Shown: positions 8,718 to 17,454 of the stretch, one piece after another
How positions within the stretch are numbered: the stretch's first letter is position 1
Layout of the letters: each line of letters begins with the position of its first letter
Source of the DNA: a virus
Length of the DNA stretch: 64,000 nucleotides
Reading direction: 5' to 3' (one strand)
IMG/VR virus record: IMGVR_UViG_3300050343_000122
Span: 49,503-113,502 of that record
Notes under the pieces: generated by a model
Databases searched by the model: none
What the model was told of the DNA's origin: nothing
What the model saw: only the letters and a program-made list of their open reading frames with translations
Made by a program: the position numbers and the translations under genes

Positions 8718-11300
8718 TTAGCTTTTCTTTCTTCCTTTTGCGTTCTCTTTTGCTACAGCTAGATCATTTGCTTGATTGTCACGAGCTAGTTTTATTTTGT
8801 CTCGTTCAAGTTGTAGTTTCTGCTGTGATAAAGAGTTTCTATTGTTGATCTCTGCCATCTTTCCTTCAAACTCTTTATTTGCTTTGTTTGTTTCTGCTGA
8901 CAGTTTAGATAGTTCTATTATATCAGGAGCACCTGAGTTATCAATGTCAGCCCCTACACCTTGTGGATCTTTAGCCATAGCATTAATAAGAGCTATCTCT
9001 TTTTTATTAACTCTATCAAGTTCATTTTGTCTATCTGCATTAGCTTGATCTTGCAACTTCATTTGGGCAGCTTGTTGTAATGCAGCCTGGGCTTGTTGTT
9101 GTTGAGCCTCTTGCTGTTGTTGCTGCATTTGAAGTTGTTGTTGTTGTTGAGCATCCATCTTATCTCTGAGATCCTTAAATGTTTTCTTCATCTCTCTCAT
9201 TGATTTGGTGCTGTATAATTCTATTACATCATAAAGCGTACCACCGTTTTGAATAACTGCTTGTGATAATTGTCTAAGCTCATTAAACATTTGAGTGTCT
9301 TCAGGTCTATTAGTTAAGAATACTTGAAGATCACGTAATGATAGGTCTGTACCGTTAACTTGCACAAATGCAGACTCACCTTCATTAGTTATATATGATA
9401 ATGTAGATTGTGGTTTCTGACTTTCTATATATAGAGCTGAATCTACAATTGCTTGATATAATTGTCCTGTTACATACTCATGAGCAACGAATAGAGGCTC
9501 TGTCTGAGAGTAACTCTGTTGCATTGCTGTGTTTGTAGCTGTGGCTGTTTCTGATGCAGCTATAGATCCCATACGTTGTTTCGACATACCAATGAGCTCC
9601 CAACATTCTACTTTCATTTGTTGTGCTAGGGTATATCTTGATTGTATTTCCTGTGTACGTGTAAGATCTAGTGATGTGAACTGGTTAAATGAACTTGGAG
9701 CTTTTAAGTTCTCTGGACTATCATCTACAAATACTACACCCCTATTTCTTGCTTCCATTTCCCACATCTCTAATGCATCTTGTGAGTCTCCATCTTTAGG
9801 AATAGGAATGTGGCGTAAAGACATAAGCTGAACTTTACCCATCTCCTTCTCTAGTAACTTATATAATTGATTCATGCAAACATTATAGATAACCTGAAAA
9901 GGTTTCATTAAGTCTACTAAAGATTTAGCTTCTGTATTCTTCTGCTCATAAACTGTACCTATAATAGGACAGTAGTCTAGTAGTTTATAAGGTTTAACAT
10001 GATAGATGTCTGCACCTATTTTAATTCCTTGATACCATTGATTTACCCATCCCCACTCTAGTGAGATTTGTGTAGGCATCATACCATTCTTGTAATTTTC
10101 ATCTACAAGTGTAGATTGTTCATTACCTAGTTCGTCTAAATATATAAGTCTACCAATTTTCTTTTTAGAAACCCAATAGCTTCTGAGAACTACATACTTG
10201 TATCCAAACGCTGACACATTATTAGTTAGACCTAAAAAGTCTCTCAACCCATCATCGTTCTCCTTCATTTCAGACTCTATAATCATACGTGTCTGTAATA
10301 CTAAAGGATCATAAGTATCGTAAGTAATAGAATCAGCACCTGGTGTAACATCTGGATTAGTAAGGTTAGATTCTGAAACATTTAACAGTCCATAGTTTTC
10401 AAGAGATGATCTTAAGTGATCAATCTCTTCTTTAGTTAGTTCTGGAACTGCTTCAATTATTTCTGATAGCTCCATTACTTCTACTGTACCTGCAGCATAT
10501 GCTCCTTGTTTTCTACCTGTAGGATCAGATATATACTTCTTATTAGGTGTAGTTAAATACCAAGTATTTCTAGGATTACATACTTCTATGTTATATCCTG
10601 CCTTAGAGTTATCTTCATAAATGTGATAGAATTGACGTGCAGATATTAGAAGGTCTCTAAATGCTTCCTCTGACTTTTCTTTCATATTAAAGTCTGCTTT
10701 CTGTGCAGTAAGGACATGGTTGGCCCACTTTTCTGCTACAGAGGTGTAACTATCAAGTTGATCTTTTACTTGATCAAATGTAAGTTTCTCTAAATCTTCT
10801 TGACTTATTTCTTCTCCAGCAATGGATGCTTTTTGAACAACTTGTTCTTTTACTTTTCCTACAACGTACGCTTTTAATGTGTCTGTTTTAAATTGTAGCT
10901 CCTGAGCTTGACTGTCATCATCAAATGCCTTCACTCTAAATGAATCAGGACGTTTTGATATCTCACCTACAAGTTCGTTTACTGGAGTAGTTACAATAGA
11001 ATACATCTTTACATAAGCAGGTAAGTCTGCATCTGAAACTAATTGATCTGTAAAGCTTCTTACTTCTGGCTCCTGATAAAAATCTTCTCTACGAAGAATT
11101 CCTTTCATTAGATCATAGTTCTTTACAAACGTATCCCTATTTCTTATATACATTGCATATGCTTGATTTGCAAAGTAGTCCATTGTGTTCTTAACCCAAC
11201 TGTCATCTTGTTTCTGCTTCTCAGTTTTAAACTGATCAGGAAATATATTTAAGTACGCATACTTAACTGTTGAATCGTTTGAATATCTTATAATTGCCAT
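8718..11300 (-). CDS. Portal protein, 860 aa
   Basis: A large protein immediately downstream of TerL and upstream of the scaffold and capsid genes. The N-terminal part carries a portal-like signature (IVTTPVNELVGEISKRPDSF, about 105-125). The centre has mixed alpha/beta wing-like segments. The C-terminal 150 residues form a very Gln-rich coiled coil (runs of five or more Gln between about 715 and 755) ending in a basic tail, like the long barrel helices of P22- and crAss-like portals. The dodecameric portal is the DNA channel and the docking site of the terminase. Its ATG (11298-11300) shares one base with the TerL stop, so translation is probably coupled. Confidence 0.85.
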   Translation of the reverse strand: MAIIRYSNDSTVKYAYLNIFPDQFKTEKQKQDDSWVKNTMDYFANQAYAMYIRNRDTFVKNYDLMKGILRREDFYQEPEVRSFTDQLVSDADLPAYVKMYSIVTTPVNELVGEISKRPDSFRVKAFDDDSQAQELQFKTDTLKAYVVGKVKEQVVQKASIAGEEISQEDLEKLTFDQVKDQLDSYTSVAEKWANHVLTAQKADFNMKEKSEEAFRDLLISARQFYHIYEDNSKAGYNIEVCNPRNTWYLTTPNKKYISDPTGRKQGAYAAGTVEVMELSEIIEAVPELTKEEIDHLRSSLENYGLLNVSESNLTNPDVTPGADSITYDTYDPLVLQTRMIIESEMKENDDGLRDFLGLTNNVSAFGYKYVVLRSYWVSKKKIGRLIYLDELGNEQSTLVDENYKNGMMPTQISLEWGWVNQWYQGIKIGADIYHVKPYKLLDYCPIIGTVYEQKNTEAKSLVDLMKPFQVIYNVCMNQLYKLLEKEMGKVQLMSLRHIPIPKDGDSQDALEMWEMEARNRGVVFVDDSPENLKAPSSFNQFTSLDLTRTQEIQSRYTLAQQMKVECWELIGMSKQRMGSIAASETATATNTAMQQSYSQTEPLFVAHEYVTGQLYQAIVDSALYIESQKPQSTLSYITNEGESAFVQVNGTDLSLRDLQVFLTNRPEDTQMFNELRQLSQAVIQNGGTLYDVIELYSTKSMREMKKTFKDLRDKMDAQQQQQLQMQQQQQEAQQQQAQAALQQAAQMKLQDQANADRQNELDRVNKKEIALINAMAKDPQGVGADIDNSGAPDIIELSKLSAETNKANKEFEGKMAEINNRNSLSQQKLQLERDKIKLARDNQANDLAVAKENAKGRKKS

Positions 11301-13321
11301 TATGAAAAAAGTTTATTTCTTTTTCTACCAAAGAGTCCCCTTGACTCTGTAAATAGAATATTTTTCTTATTTTGTTTACGGAATGATGAAAATCTTTCAT
11401 CTTCTTTTGCACCCACTTTACCTATCATTGGATCTAGTTTCATTGCTAGTCCTACGGCTAATTCAGCTGCAATAATTCGGTCAAAGTTACCTGACTCGTT
11501 ATATTGTATCATTTCTTCAAGCAGTACAGGGTCTAATATTTTAGACATACCTTTTACCTCTGATACTGTTTCTCCTTCTTCATTGGTTTCTGTGTGTACC
11601 ACTTCTTCAGTGTATTTCTTCAAACAACTATGTAAGAAGTCTCGTATCTTTTCTGAAGATCTATGTATACCGTAGTCACGTCTCACGGTAGTATTTGGTA
11701 CTATTTCTTTTAACCACTGTGGTTGTTTTTCTAAATAATGAGCATCTCCTTTGTTAATCATGTAGTCAATAAAGGATATCTCATCATTTTCACACAATGC
11801 TCTTGCATTGTAGTACTTTATTAGGTATCTAGCTTGTTCTTCCCAGGTTTCTTTCTTGTCTGGACGTGCACAATAGCTTGCAACAAACATATCTTGGTAC
11901 TTTTCTCCAGATATAGCATGCATACGCTTATATATGTATACAGAACCTAATGATGAGCTATATGCTGATTTACCCTGTCTATATGGGTCAATACCTGCAA
12001 CATATAAGCCATATGGAGGATTTTCTATAGGAAACTCGTATATAATCACCGGTGCATCCTTCATATCAGTCTGCTTTAGTGGAAAGTTAGTTATAGGAAG
12101 CTTATCTGTAAAATCATGCTTTACTCCTTCTCCATCATCGTATAATATAACAGGTGTACCTGTTTTTTCTTGTTCTGATATTCTGTACTTCTGACGCTTG
12201 GCTGCTTCTATGTCAAATATGTTTGTATCTTCATTCAAGAATATATCATCTACGTCTTGAGGATAATACATCTTTTCTTTTAAGTAAGCAACTCTATCAC
12301 CAGCCTTCTTTAATCTTTCTAGGATATCGTTTGTGATCTCTGTTGCCTTCTCTTCATTTGATACTAGCATAGGGATCTTAGAAAGGGAAGAAGACTTTTC
12401 TTTATTTAAGAAACTACCTAATGTAGATTCTTCTTTTGCCTCCATTCTATATTTATGTGATATGAATAATCCATGGATACGCTTCTCATCTTTTTGGTTA
12501 TTGTACGTAAGAAAGTTAAAATTATCTACGTCAAACATTAATGACTTTGCATCCATAAACATTTTCATGTCACCACCTGTACCTGTAAGAATGGGACTAC
12601 ATCCCCATCCAAAAGGTGTGGTAAATCCTGGTATTGCAGCTTGTAAGCCACGTAAGAAGTTACCTTTACCTATCTCATCAATAATAAGTCTACGAGGTTT
12701 TGTACCTGCAATAGCTTCTTCATTATTACCTCCATCCAAGTTACGAATAAGGATCTGTGAGAATGGTATTCTTGTACCAGATTTAGTTTTTATACCAAGT
12801 GTTACTTGATTTTTCCAGTTATCTTCTACTCTTTGCCATCTCCATTCTTTTGGTAAAAAGTTTAAACCTTTATCAATCTTATCTGTAATCAACTTTATAT
12901 CAGGTGCATTCAAACCTGCAATAATGTTTTGAGAGTTTTCATCAAAGGTAGCACCATGACCAATATAACTAGCTTCTATCACTGACTTAGCAAAACGTCT
13001 AATTCCTAATATCACTAGACCTTTCTTTTCTTTGTGAGCTCTATCTATCTCATTAGTTACCAACCACTCATTGTCACGTAATAATGGATTTGAATACTTT
13101 TGATTAATCCTACCGTACTCATCAATTATATCTACCTCTGTGTGCCAGAAGTTTAAGTGCCAATATAAGAATGGATTTATATATGTACCATCTACTGTAC
13201 ATCCATTCATACACACCTCCTTATGAAAATCAAAAAATGCTTTATGCTCTTCTGAGTCTGGATCTGGAATTCGTTTCTGATTTATAAACCACTCAGAGTA
13301 TTGCAAGTTTTGATAATCCAT
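11300..13321 (-). CDS. terL: Terminase large subunit
   Basis: A 673-residue DNA-packaging motor. The ATPase domain has a Walker A-like loop LGIRRFAKS (around residues 100-108), with the last Gly of the common RRxGKS form replaced by Ala, and a Walker B strand RLIIDEIGKG (about 212-221). The C-terminal RNase H-like nuclease starts at YVAGIDPYRQGK (about 440), its Asp being the first metal ligand. CENDEISF (about 525) and a conserved-looking C-terminal segment DPMIGK follow. Length and motif order fit TerL. It is overlapped or abutted on both sides by genes of the same operon. No separate small terminase is obvious; the 109-residue gene just upstream is a candidate. Confidence 0.92.
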   Translation of the reverse strand: MDYQNLQYSEWFINQKRIPDPDSEEHKAFFDFHKEVCMNGCTVDGTYINPFLYWHLNFWHTEVDIIDEYGRINQKYSNPLLRDNEWLVTNEIDRAHKEKKGLVILGIRRFAKSVIEASYIGHGATFDENSQNIIAGLNAPDIKLITDKIDKGLNFLPKEWRWQRVEDNWKNQVTLGIKTKSGTRIPFSQILIRNLDGGNNEEAIAGTKPRRLIIDEIGKGNFLRGLQAAIPGFTTPFGWGCSPILTGTGGDMKMFMDAKSLMFDVDNFNFLTYNNQKDEKRIHGLFISHKYRMEAKEESTLGSFLNKEKSSSLSKIPMLVSNEEKATEITNDILERLKKAGDRVAYLKEKMYYPQDVDDIFLNEDTNIFDIEAAKRQKYRISEQEKTGTPVILYDDGEGVKHDFTDKLPITNFPLKQTDMKDAPVIIYEFPIENPPYGLYVAGIDPYRQGKSAYSSSLGSVYIYKRMHAISGEKYQDMFVASYCARPDKKETWEEQARYLIKYYNARALCENDEISFIDYMINKGDAHYLEKQPQWLKEIVPNTTVRRDYGIHRSSEKIRDFLHSCLKKYTEEVVHTETNEEGETVSEVKGMSKILDPVLLEEMIQYNESGNFDRIIAAELAVGLAMKLDPMIGKVGAKEDERFSSFRKQNKKNILFTESRGLFGRKRNKLFS

Positions 13322-13650
13322 TAATCTCTAGTTTTTAGAAAATCTTCAGCCATACTACCTAGTGCTGCACCTCCTCTTGTTTCCACTTTTTTAACTTCCT
13401 TCTCACGAAGATTGTCTACCTGACCTAATAAGGCTAAGTAGTTTTTCATGGTATCTTGTATAAATTTACCTTGTGATTCAATAGAAGCTACAACCATAGG
13501 TATAGATCCACCATTTGCAGTTTGCTTATACTCTATCCTGTCTTTTAAAGATGGAAGAGGGTTTGCATCTACATAAGCTTTCCATTGGACCAACTGTTGT
13601 TCAGCCCAATCTAATTCTGCATTTATGTATGTAGTTTTCTTTACTGGCAT
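13321..13650 (-). CDS. Small helical protein before TerL, 109 aa
   Basis: A 109-residue, largely helical charged protein (WAEQQLVQWKAYVDANP near the start; coiled-coil-like C-terminal third). Its stop touches the TerL start. Position and size would fit a small terminase subunit, but no HTH is clear, so this is only a candidate. The start is the ATG at 13648-13650, 7 bases after the preceding gene. Confidence 0.6.
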   Translation of the reverse strand: MPVKKTTYINAELDWAEQQLVQWKAYVDANPLPSLKDRIEYKQTANGGSIPMVVASIESQGKFIQDTMKNYLALLGQVDNLREKEVKKVETRGGAALGSMAEDFLKTRD

Positions 13651-13657
13651 TCATTTT

Positions 13658-13906
13658 TTATTTACCTATTGACATTCCGTCTTCTATAATTTTGTTTAAA
13701 TCAAAATTATCATCAAGTAACTCCACTGCATCCAGTTTAGCTTGGTAGTCATTTAGGAGATTATAAAACTTTTTATCTGAGATAGACCATACATCTTCTC
13801 CATCTAATGCTGTGGCAATATGTTTGCCTATGTTCATTTTAGGGTGAGTCTTTTTAAGCAGGTCTATAATATTAATTATCTTTTGTACGTACATTGGTTT
13901 AATCAA
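13658..13906 (-). CDS. Hypothetical protein, 82 aa
   Basis: A soluble, acidic-to-neutral 82-residue helical protein with no motif I recognise (contains IATALDGEDVWSISDKKFYN). Its start overlaps the end of the 96-residue gene by 8 bases, as expected for an operon member. Function unknown. Confidence 0.55.
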   Translation of the reverse strand: MIKPMYVQKIINIIDLLKKTHPKMNIGKHIATALDGEDVWSISDKKFYNLLNDYQAKLDAVELLDDNFDLNKIIEDGMSIGK

Positions 13907-14189
13907 TTAGGTCATTTATATCTTCGTCTGATATAGGGGGTAAATTTTCTTCGTAATCTTGTTCAGTAACCATATACTCTGGATCAGTGTCATACATTTT
14001 GTTTTCTTCTGTTTCTTGATCGACATAGTACTCAGGTTTAACTGTAATCTTAATCATGTCTTGATCTGAGTCAGTTGGTTCACCTTCTATATCTATAAAG
14101 TCTGCACCATCATCATATATCTTCTTAAGCATATCTATTAATGCCATAATAGACACTTTTCTTAGTTTTGTAAATCTCTTTGCACTCAT
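13899..14189 (-). CDS. Acidic protein, 96 aa
   Basis: The N-terminus is basic (MSAKRFTKLRKV) and the remainder strongly acidic, ending in a run of Asp/Glu-rich residues (PPISDEDINDLID). It overlaps both neighbours by a few bases. Acidic small proteins next to terminase genes can act as assembly or DNA-mimic factors, but nothing specific is visible. Confidence 0.55.
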   Translation of the reverse strand: MSAKRFTKLRKVSIMALIDMLKKIYDDGADFIDIEGEPTDSDQDMIKITVKPEYYVDQETEENKMYDTDPEYMVTEQDYEENLPPISDEDINDLID

Positions 14190-14488
14190 AACTCATATTC
14201 TTCAATTACATCTTGTTGTTCATCATTTAACACTGCCAACCATTTGTGTATAGGGCATTCGCAAGATAGGCATTTTGTTTTAGCTGACAAAGTACAACCG
14301 CAACTAACACAATGTGCATCCGGTCTAACCACTTTATGATTCTTTGAATGGTTAGGACAATCTTCACATATGGCCATGCGTTCTGCACTCACCAAGTCTA
14401 TCTGCTCCACCATATCGGCATCAGGGAGTAGCTTATTCTTCCATCCTTCGTATATCTGACCTACGTTGATTTTTAGATTTTTATACAT
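14186..14488 (-). CDS. Small zinc-binding protein, 100 aa
   Basis: Contains an ordered set of Cys/His ligands between about residues 36 and 82: CEDCPNH, HCVSCGC, then CLSCECPIH. This looks like two treble-clef or zinc-ribbon knuckles. The ATG overlaps the next gene by 4 bases (ATGA-type coupling). Probably a DNA- or protein-binding late gene product; similar small zinc proteins are common in phage head operons. Partner not known. Confidence 0.6.
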   Translation of the reverse strand: MYKNLKINVGQIYEGWKNKLLPDADMVEQIDLVSAERMAICEDCPNHSKNHKVVRPDAHCVSCGCTLSAKTKCLSCECPIHKWLAVLNDEQQDVIEEYEL

Positions 14489-14841
14489 TAGTCCTGTAGT
14501 TTTGGTTTTATAGAATTCAATGTTAAGTTGAGATTGCTAAGTTTACTCTTTATCACATCTAACTTTTTTGTTGGCAATGTACCTTCGGCTAGTTGCTGTT
14601 CGTAAACTTTTTTTATTTTTTCTAACTTCTCAACATGCCTGTCGGCCTTGGATTTGTTAAATATGAACTTTCCAAATCCGGAAATTTCTACACTGTTGTT
14701 TGTCTTTGTAGCATCTTCAGCAGAATTAAACTGATGTGTAATCACTTGACTGATCACTCTTTCACTCACTACTAGACCCACTGCCATCTTCTTCACTATA
14801 TGTTCTCTCAGTGTCGTTACTGTCTTGTCTATCTTCTTCAT
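14488..14841 (-). CDS. HU/IHF-like DNA-binding protein
   Basis: A 117-residue protein with the HU/IHF architecture: an N-terminal helical pair (VSERVISQVITHQFNSAEDAT) followed by the strand-turn VEISGFGKFIFNKSKADR, which matches the conserved GFGxF strand of HU/IHF proteins. The C-terminus adds a Lys-rich helix of about 45 residues instead of the usual short end. It overlaps the HTH gene by 80 bases in another frame. IHF-like proteins are a regular feature of crAss-like late modules; DNA bending during replication or packaging is likely. Confidence 0.75.
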   Translation of the reverse strand: MKKIDKTVTTLREHIVKKMAVGLVVSERVISQVITHQFNSAEDATKTNNSVEISGFGKFIFNKSKADRHVEKLEKIKKVYEQQLAEGTLPTKKLDVIKSKLSNLNLTLNSIKPKLQD

Positions 14842-15190
14842 GCTCTAGTTGTATGAACAAATTAATATGCTTATCAAAGTCTAAAACTATTACAGGGTTT
14901 ACCTTCACCTTACTATCTTCTTTGATGAATATACCCACTTTCTTCAGCTTGCTCACTATATTATTGATCGTAGCTGTTGTTGTGTTATACATCTGACAAA
15001 ACTCTGTTCTAGCATTAGCATACGTGATTGTACCTTTTATAGCTGTATAAGCTACCAATTGTATCTCTCGCTCTGTAAGCTTTAAGTTGTTAAGTGCAGA
15101 TAGCAATGAATAGTACTTCTGTGCAAGCTTGTACTTATCACTGTGCTGCATTGCTAGTTTTTGAACTACCTTATTATTCTGTGCTTCCAT
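14762..15190 (-). CDS. Helix-turn-helix regulator, first gene of the head operon
   Basis: A 142-residue protein whose middle (about residues 35-90) looks like a winged helix: LTEREIQLVAYTAI, then NTTTATINNIVSKLKKVGIF, the typical recognition helix and wing approach. The C-terminal tail is acidic and Ser-rich. The start is preceded at 15221-15253 by a good Bacteroidota-type promoter. As first gene of the late operon it may act in autoregulation or late switching. The long out-of-frame overlap with the IHF-like gene is unusual but both frames look genuine. Confidence 0.65.
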   Translation of the reverse strand: MEAQNNKVVQKLAMQHSDKYKLAQKYYSLLSALNNLKLTEREIQLVAYTAIKGTITYANARTEFCQMYNTTTATINNIVSKLKKVGIFIKEDSKVKVNPVIVLDFDKHINLFIQLEHEEDRQDSNDTERTYSEEDGSGSSSE

Positions 15191-15220
15191 TATTTAGTTA
15201 TATTGGCTTTATACTATATG

Positions 15221-15253
15221 CAAATATATAAAAAAAATATTTGACTTATCAAA
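15221..15253 (-). promoter_or_regulatory. Promoter of the head operon
   Basis: On the minus strand, TTTG (15253-15250) is followed after 21 bases by TATATTTG (15228-15221), matching the Bacteroidota sigma-A pattern TTTG...TAnnTTTG. The -7 box lies about 30 bases before the ATG of the HTH gene. Confidence 0.6.
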
Positions 15254-15255
15254 CT

Positions 15256-15263
15256 TATCTTTG
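15256..15263 (+). promoter_or_regulatory. Possible divergent early promoter, -7 box
   Basis: TATCTTTG matches TAnnTTTG on the plus strand. The nearest upstream TTTG is only 12 bases away, shorter than usual, so the -33 element is weak. If real, it leaves a leader of about 270 bases before the gene at 15539. Confidence 0.35.
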
Positions 15264-15538
15264 TAGAAAAGCTATATTATGTATAAACATTCATCGATTC
15301 ACTGGTCCACAGGAGCATCGATAAGAGGAATGCTTAGAATCACTAAGCCCACCCACCCACCAAAGGTATAACATTATATCCCAAAGTTCCAAATTTTTAA
15401 ATGCCCTTTTTCTAAAACACCCTCCCCCCATCGTGTGTGTGCGATAGGAGACCCCTTCCCATTGAAACCCCACTAAAAAAAAGCGTGGTGGGGGTAGTCC
15501 CCCTTTGACAAAACACGTAACACTAAATACATAATACA
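15264..15538. other. Intergenic divergent region with G/C tracts and hairpins
   Basis: About 275 bases without a gene. It contains two ATCGAT sites (near 15293 and 15315), a CCCACCCACCCACC tract, CCCTCCCCCC, a 5-bp hairpin GGGGG-TAGT-CCCCC, and CCCCAC facing GTGGGG around a run of eight A. These C-rich tracts stand out in AT-rich DNA. An origin or regulatory region is possible. No ORF of credible length lies in it. Confidence 0.5.
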
Positions 15539-15940
15539 ATGAGTAGTACATTATTAAACTGGAACACCTTTGTTCCAACAGAAAGAGAAGAAATCGGAAT
15601 GGTTGCAGAACTGTGTGGCCCAAATGGAACTTTAAACCTTGTTCCAAGCAACTTTGCTAACCCTGATAAGCGTGTTGTGGTTGTGCTTAAACGTGAGGAC
15701 GGTACATCAACAGCTATCACTTGTTCATCACGAGTTAGTGAGGGTGTTAGAGCCAAGGACATTACTATTAGCAATCTGTTTGGCTTTACTGTTTACAAGC
15801 AAATCAATAGCACAACAGGCGAAGAATACGCTATGATAGGAATGCCTTCAGGTAACTCAACTCTCATCAGCTTTAAGAACGAGGGTGTTGTTGACTATCA
15901 ACCAGAACTTGTTAACACCGATGACTTAGTAGCATTCTAA
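15539..15940 (+). CDS. First early gene, hypothetical protein, 133 aa
   Basis: A 133-residue soluble protein, rich in beta-forming residues (KRVVVVLKREDG; EEYAMIGMPSG), without membrane segments or Cys clusters that suggest metal binding. It stands alone, with about 350 bases before it and 228 after it, and its DNA is less AT-rich than the following small genes. Being the first rightward gene it may be expressed early and strongly, for instance as a host take-over or DNA-binding factor; that is inference. Family not recognised. Confidence 0.6.
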   Translation: MSSTLLNWNTFVPTEREEIGMVAELCGPNGTLNLVPSNFANPDKRVVVVLKREDGTSTAITCSSRVSEGVRAKDITISNLFGFTVYKQINSTTGEEYAMIGMPSGNSTLISFKNEGVVDYQPELVNTDDLVAF

Positions 15941-16168
15941 TAACTAACCAATAAGAGCTTGGAGTGGGAGCAATCTCACTCTAAGTTACTTATATATAGG
16001 GTGGGAAAGTTAGGGTTGGGCCTTATATAAGGAGAATAACAACAAACAAGGGTAAAGTTGTACATGTTTTACGTGTGTGTGAACACAGTAGTGTACTCAC
16101 TACCCACTTTAAGCCACTTTTTACCACCTTAGAATATATCACACCTATAATATACATATAGCATTAAC
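15941..16168 (+). other. Gene-free stretch with hairpin and 12-bp palindrome
   Basis: This 228-base gap holds an imperfect hairpin right after the stop (GAGTG...CACTC, about 15970-15992) and a perfect palindrome CCTTATATAAGG at 16021-16032, which could be an operator. No T run follows the hairpin. The only ORF (about 22 codons) is too short to support. Confidence 0.4.
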
Positions 16169-16309
16169 ATGACAAAAGAAGACAAACTATACAGACAAGG
16201 TAGATCAGAACAACAGTATGAATCTGCTATGATACTTACAACTATCTCCTATATAGGTTTGATAGTTTCCTTTATACTAATACTAATAATAAATACAATA
16301 AGATTATGA
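16169..16309 (+). CDS. Small single-pass membrane protein, 46 aa
   Basis: A 46-residue ORF: charged N-terminus (MTKEDKLYRQGRSEQQ) and one C-terminal hydrophobic helix (about residues 20-44). Its TGA overlaps the next ATG by 4 bases, and the same coupling repeats in the next gene, which supports a real operon of tiny genes. Probably an inner-membrane early protein; role unknown. Confidence 0.5.
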   Translation: MTKEDKLYRQGRSEQQYESAMILTTISYIGLIVSFILILIINTIRL

Positions 16310-16425
16310 AAACGAAACCAGTAGGAATGGTACATCTAAAAGGTATCAACGATAAAGAGTACGCTAAGTATAAAGCTAAGCTAGATACAAGTAAAGACAA
16401 TCACAACTTAAAGCTACAATTATGA
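16306..16425 (+). CDS. Hypothetical mini-protein, 39 aa
   Basis: A Lys-rich soluble 39-residue ORF (MKTKPVGMVHLKGINDKEY...). It is coupled by ATGA overlaps to the genes on both sides. No motif. Confidence 0.45.
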   Translation: MKTKPVGMVHLKGINDKEYAKYKAKLDTSKDNHNLKLQL

Positions 16426-16571
16426 ACCGCAAGATTAAACTACTACCTACAGCATTTCATAAGTTCAGACAGGTTGCATTTGCAGCTGGTCTGTTCTTTA
16501 TATGCAGTATACAAAACTCAGAGTACACTGTTGAAGCAGATGACTCTCAATTAGAACAATTAGGATATTAA
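16422..16571 (+). CDS. Hypothetical mini-protein with hydrophobic segment, 49 aa
   Basis: Basic start (MNRKIKLLPTAFHKFRQ), a short hydrophobic stretch (VAFAAGLFFICSI) and an acidic C-terminus. Coupled by ATGA to the gene before. Could be membrane-associated. Function unknown. Confidence 0.45.
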   Translation: MNRKIKLLPTAFHKFRQVAFAAGLFFICSIQNSEYTVEADDSQLEQLGY

Positions 16572-16580
16572 CAATAAGGG

Positions 16581-16812
16581 CTGGACTAACAATCGTGGAT
16601 TCTAGATAACTATAAGTGTAGGTAGTCTAACATGCCAAGTCACTTACCTCAACGCTGCAGGAGAGCAGATGAAAGGTCCTTTATTGAAACAAGCTTAGAG
16701 CAATGAGTCAAGCAATACCACTGACTATTCTGAGATAGTGTCAGCCATTGGACAACTAAAGCATGAGACACATGTATAGTTAGTCAACATTAGATCTACT
16801 AGCGGATCTATA
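16581..16812 (+). ncRNA. Candidate structured RNA
   Basis: The 295-base gap before 16867 has no usable ORF but contains nested complementarity. A 7-bp long-range pair (GACTAAC 16584-16590 with GTTAGTC 16779-16785) encloses hairpins at 16620-16649, 16655-16668 (CTGC/GCAG) and 16721-16744 (CTGAC-TAT with ATA-GT-GTCAG). A further 6-bp hairpin TAGATC/GATCTA follows at 16791-16810. A closing helix with a multibranched interior is what a folded RNA would show. No known family is recognised, and chance pairing cannot be excluded. Confidence 0.35.
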
Positions 16813-16866
16813 ATAAGATGGATAAGCACTCTAAGTTATTTGTTTAACTACTAAAAAATCGGAAAG

Positions 16867-17214
16867 ATGAAAACATTACTAATACTACTAATGGTCGTTG
16901 ATGTGTCAGTTACAGCAACGATATATCATGCAGTGCCAGATCAGACAGACAGCACACCATTCATCACAGCATCCAACAAGGTTATCAATAAGGATAATCC
17001 TGGTGCACATAGATGGATTGCAGTGTCTAGAGACTTAGAAGCTTTGGGTTATACATTTGGCACAAGAGTATGTGTTGACAATGCAGGCCCAATGAATGGA
17101 TATTGGGTGGTGCAAGACAGAATGAATAAGAGATGGAAACACAGAATAGACTTTCTAGTTGATGAGTCTATGAAAGGTGGCAAGTGGGAAGACGTAAAAA
17201 TATACATAGAATGA
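16867..17214 (+). CDS. Secreted 3D-domain (double-psi beta-barrel) protein
   Basis: Residues 1-17 form a signal peptide (MKTLLILLMVVDVSVTA). The mature part carries the 3D-domain pattern of RlpA/MltA-like barrels: a helix IAVSRDLEALGYTFGTRV, then GYWVVQDRMNKRWKHRIDF, in which the Asp/Arg/Asp residues line the groove. Such small proteins act on or bind peptidoglycan in the periplasm. In phages they are found as accessory cell-wall proteins. It lies in the early cluster rather than with the lysis genes, so remodelling of the wall early in infection is possible. The next gene's ATG overlaps the stop by 4 bases. Confidence 0.7.
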   Translation: MKTLLILLMVVDVSVTATIYHAVPDQTDSTPFITASNKVINKDNPGAHRWIAVSRDLEALGYTFGTRVCVDNAGPMNGYWVVQDRMNKRWKHRIDFLVDESMKGGKWEDVKIYIE

Positions 17215-17444
17215 GATTCAAAAAGACAAGACAAACTATCAAATACAATGGGATCTATTTAGATTGTGTGGGGTACTACGAACCAGGTGAAGCAATGACA
17301 TACGAATATCCAGGTAGCTCAGCTAACTTTGATGTTCATGAGGTGTTTGTTGATTCAACAGATATCATGGATTTACTTGATGATACACAGCTAGAAGAGA
17401 TAGAAGTAGAAGTATTGGATGCTATTGATGATAATGATTGGTAG
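17211..17444 (+). CDS. Acidic hypothetical protein, 77 aa
   Basis: I take the ATG at 17211, which overlaps the preceding stop (ATGA), rather than an in-frame start 27 bases earlier inside that gene. The N-terminus is basic (MRFKKTRQTIKYNG), the rest very acidic, ending LDAIDDNDW. Function unknown. Confidence 0.5.
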   Translation: MRFKKTRQTIKYNGIYLDCVGYYEPGEAMTYEYPGSSANFDVHEVFVDSTDIMDLLDDTQLEEIEVEVLDAIDDNDW

Positions 17445-17454
17445 TTTAATCAGT

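Noticed and set aside
15291-15774. Minus-strand ORFs of 118 and 83 codons around the divergent region
   Set aside because: They overlap the early gene at 15539 and the promoter region. Composition (many Cys, Trp, Phe) unlike a protein; no sensible start context.
16867-17214. Lysin role for the 3D-domain protein
   Set aside because: It has its own signal peptide and sits with early genes far from the lysis cassette, so a direct lysis role is not claimed.
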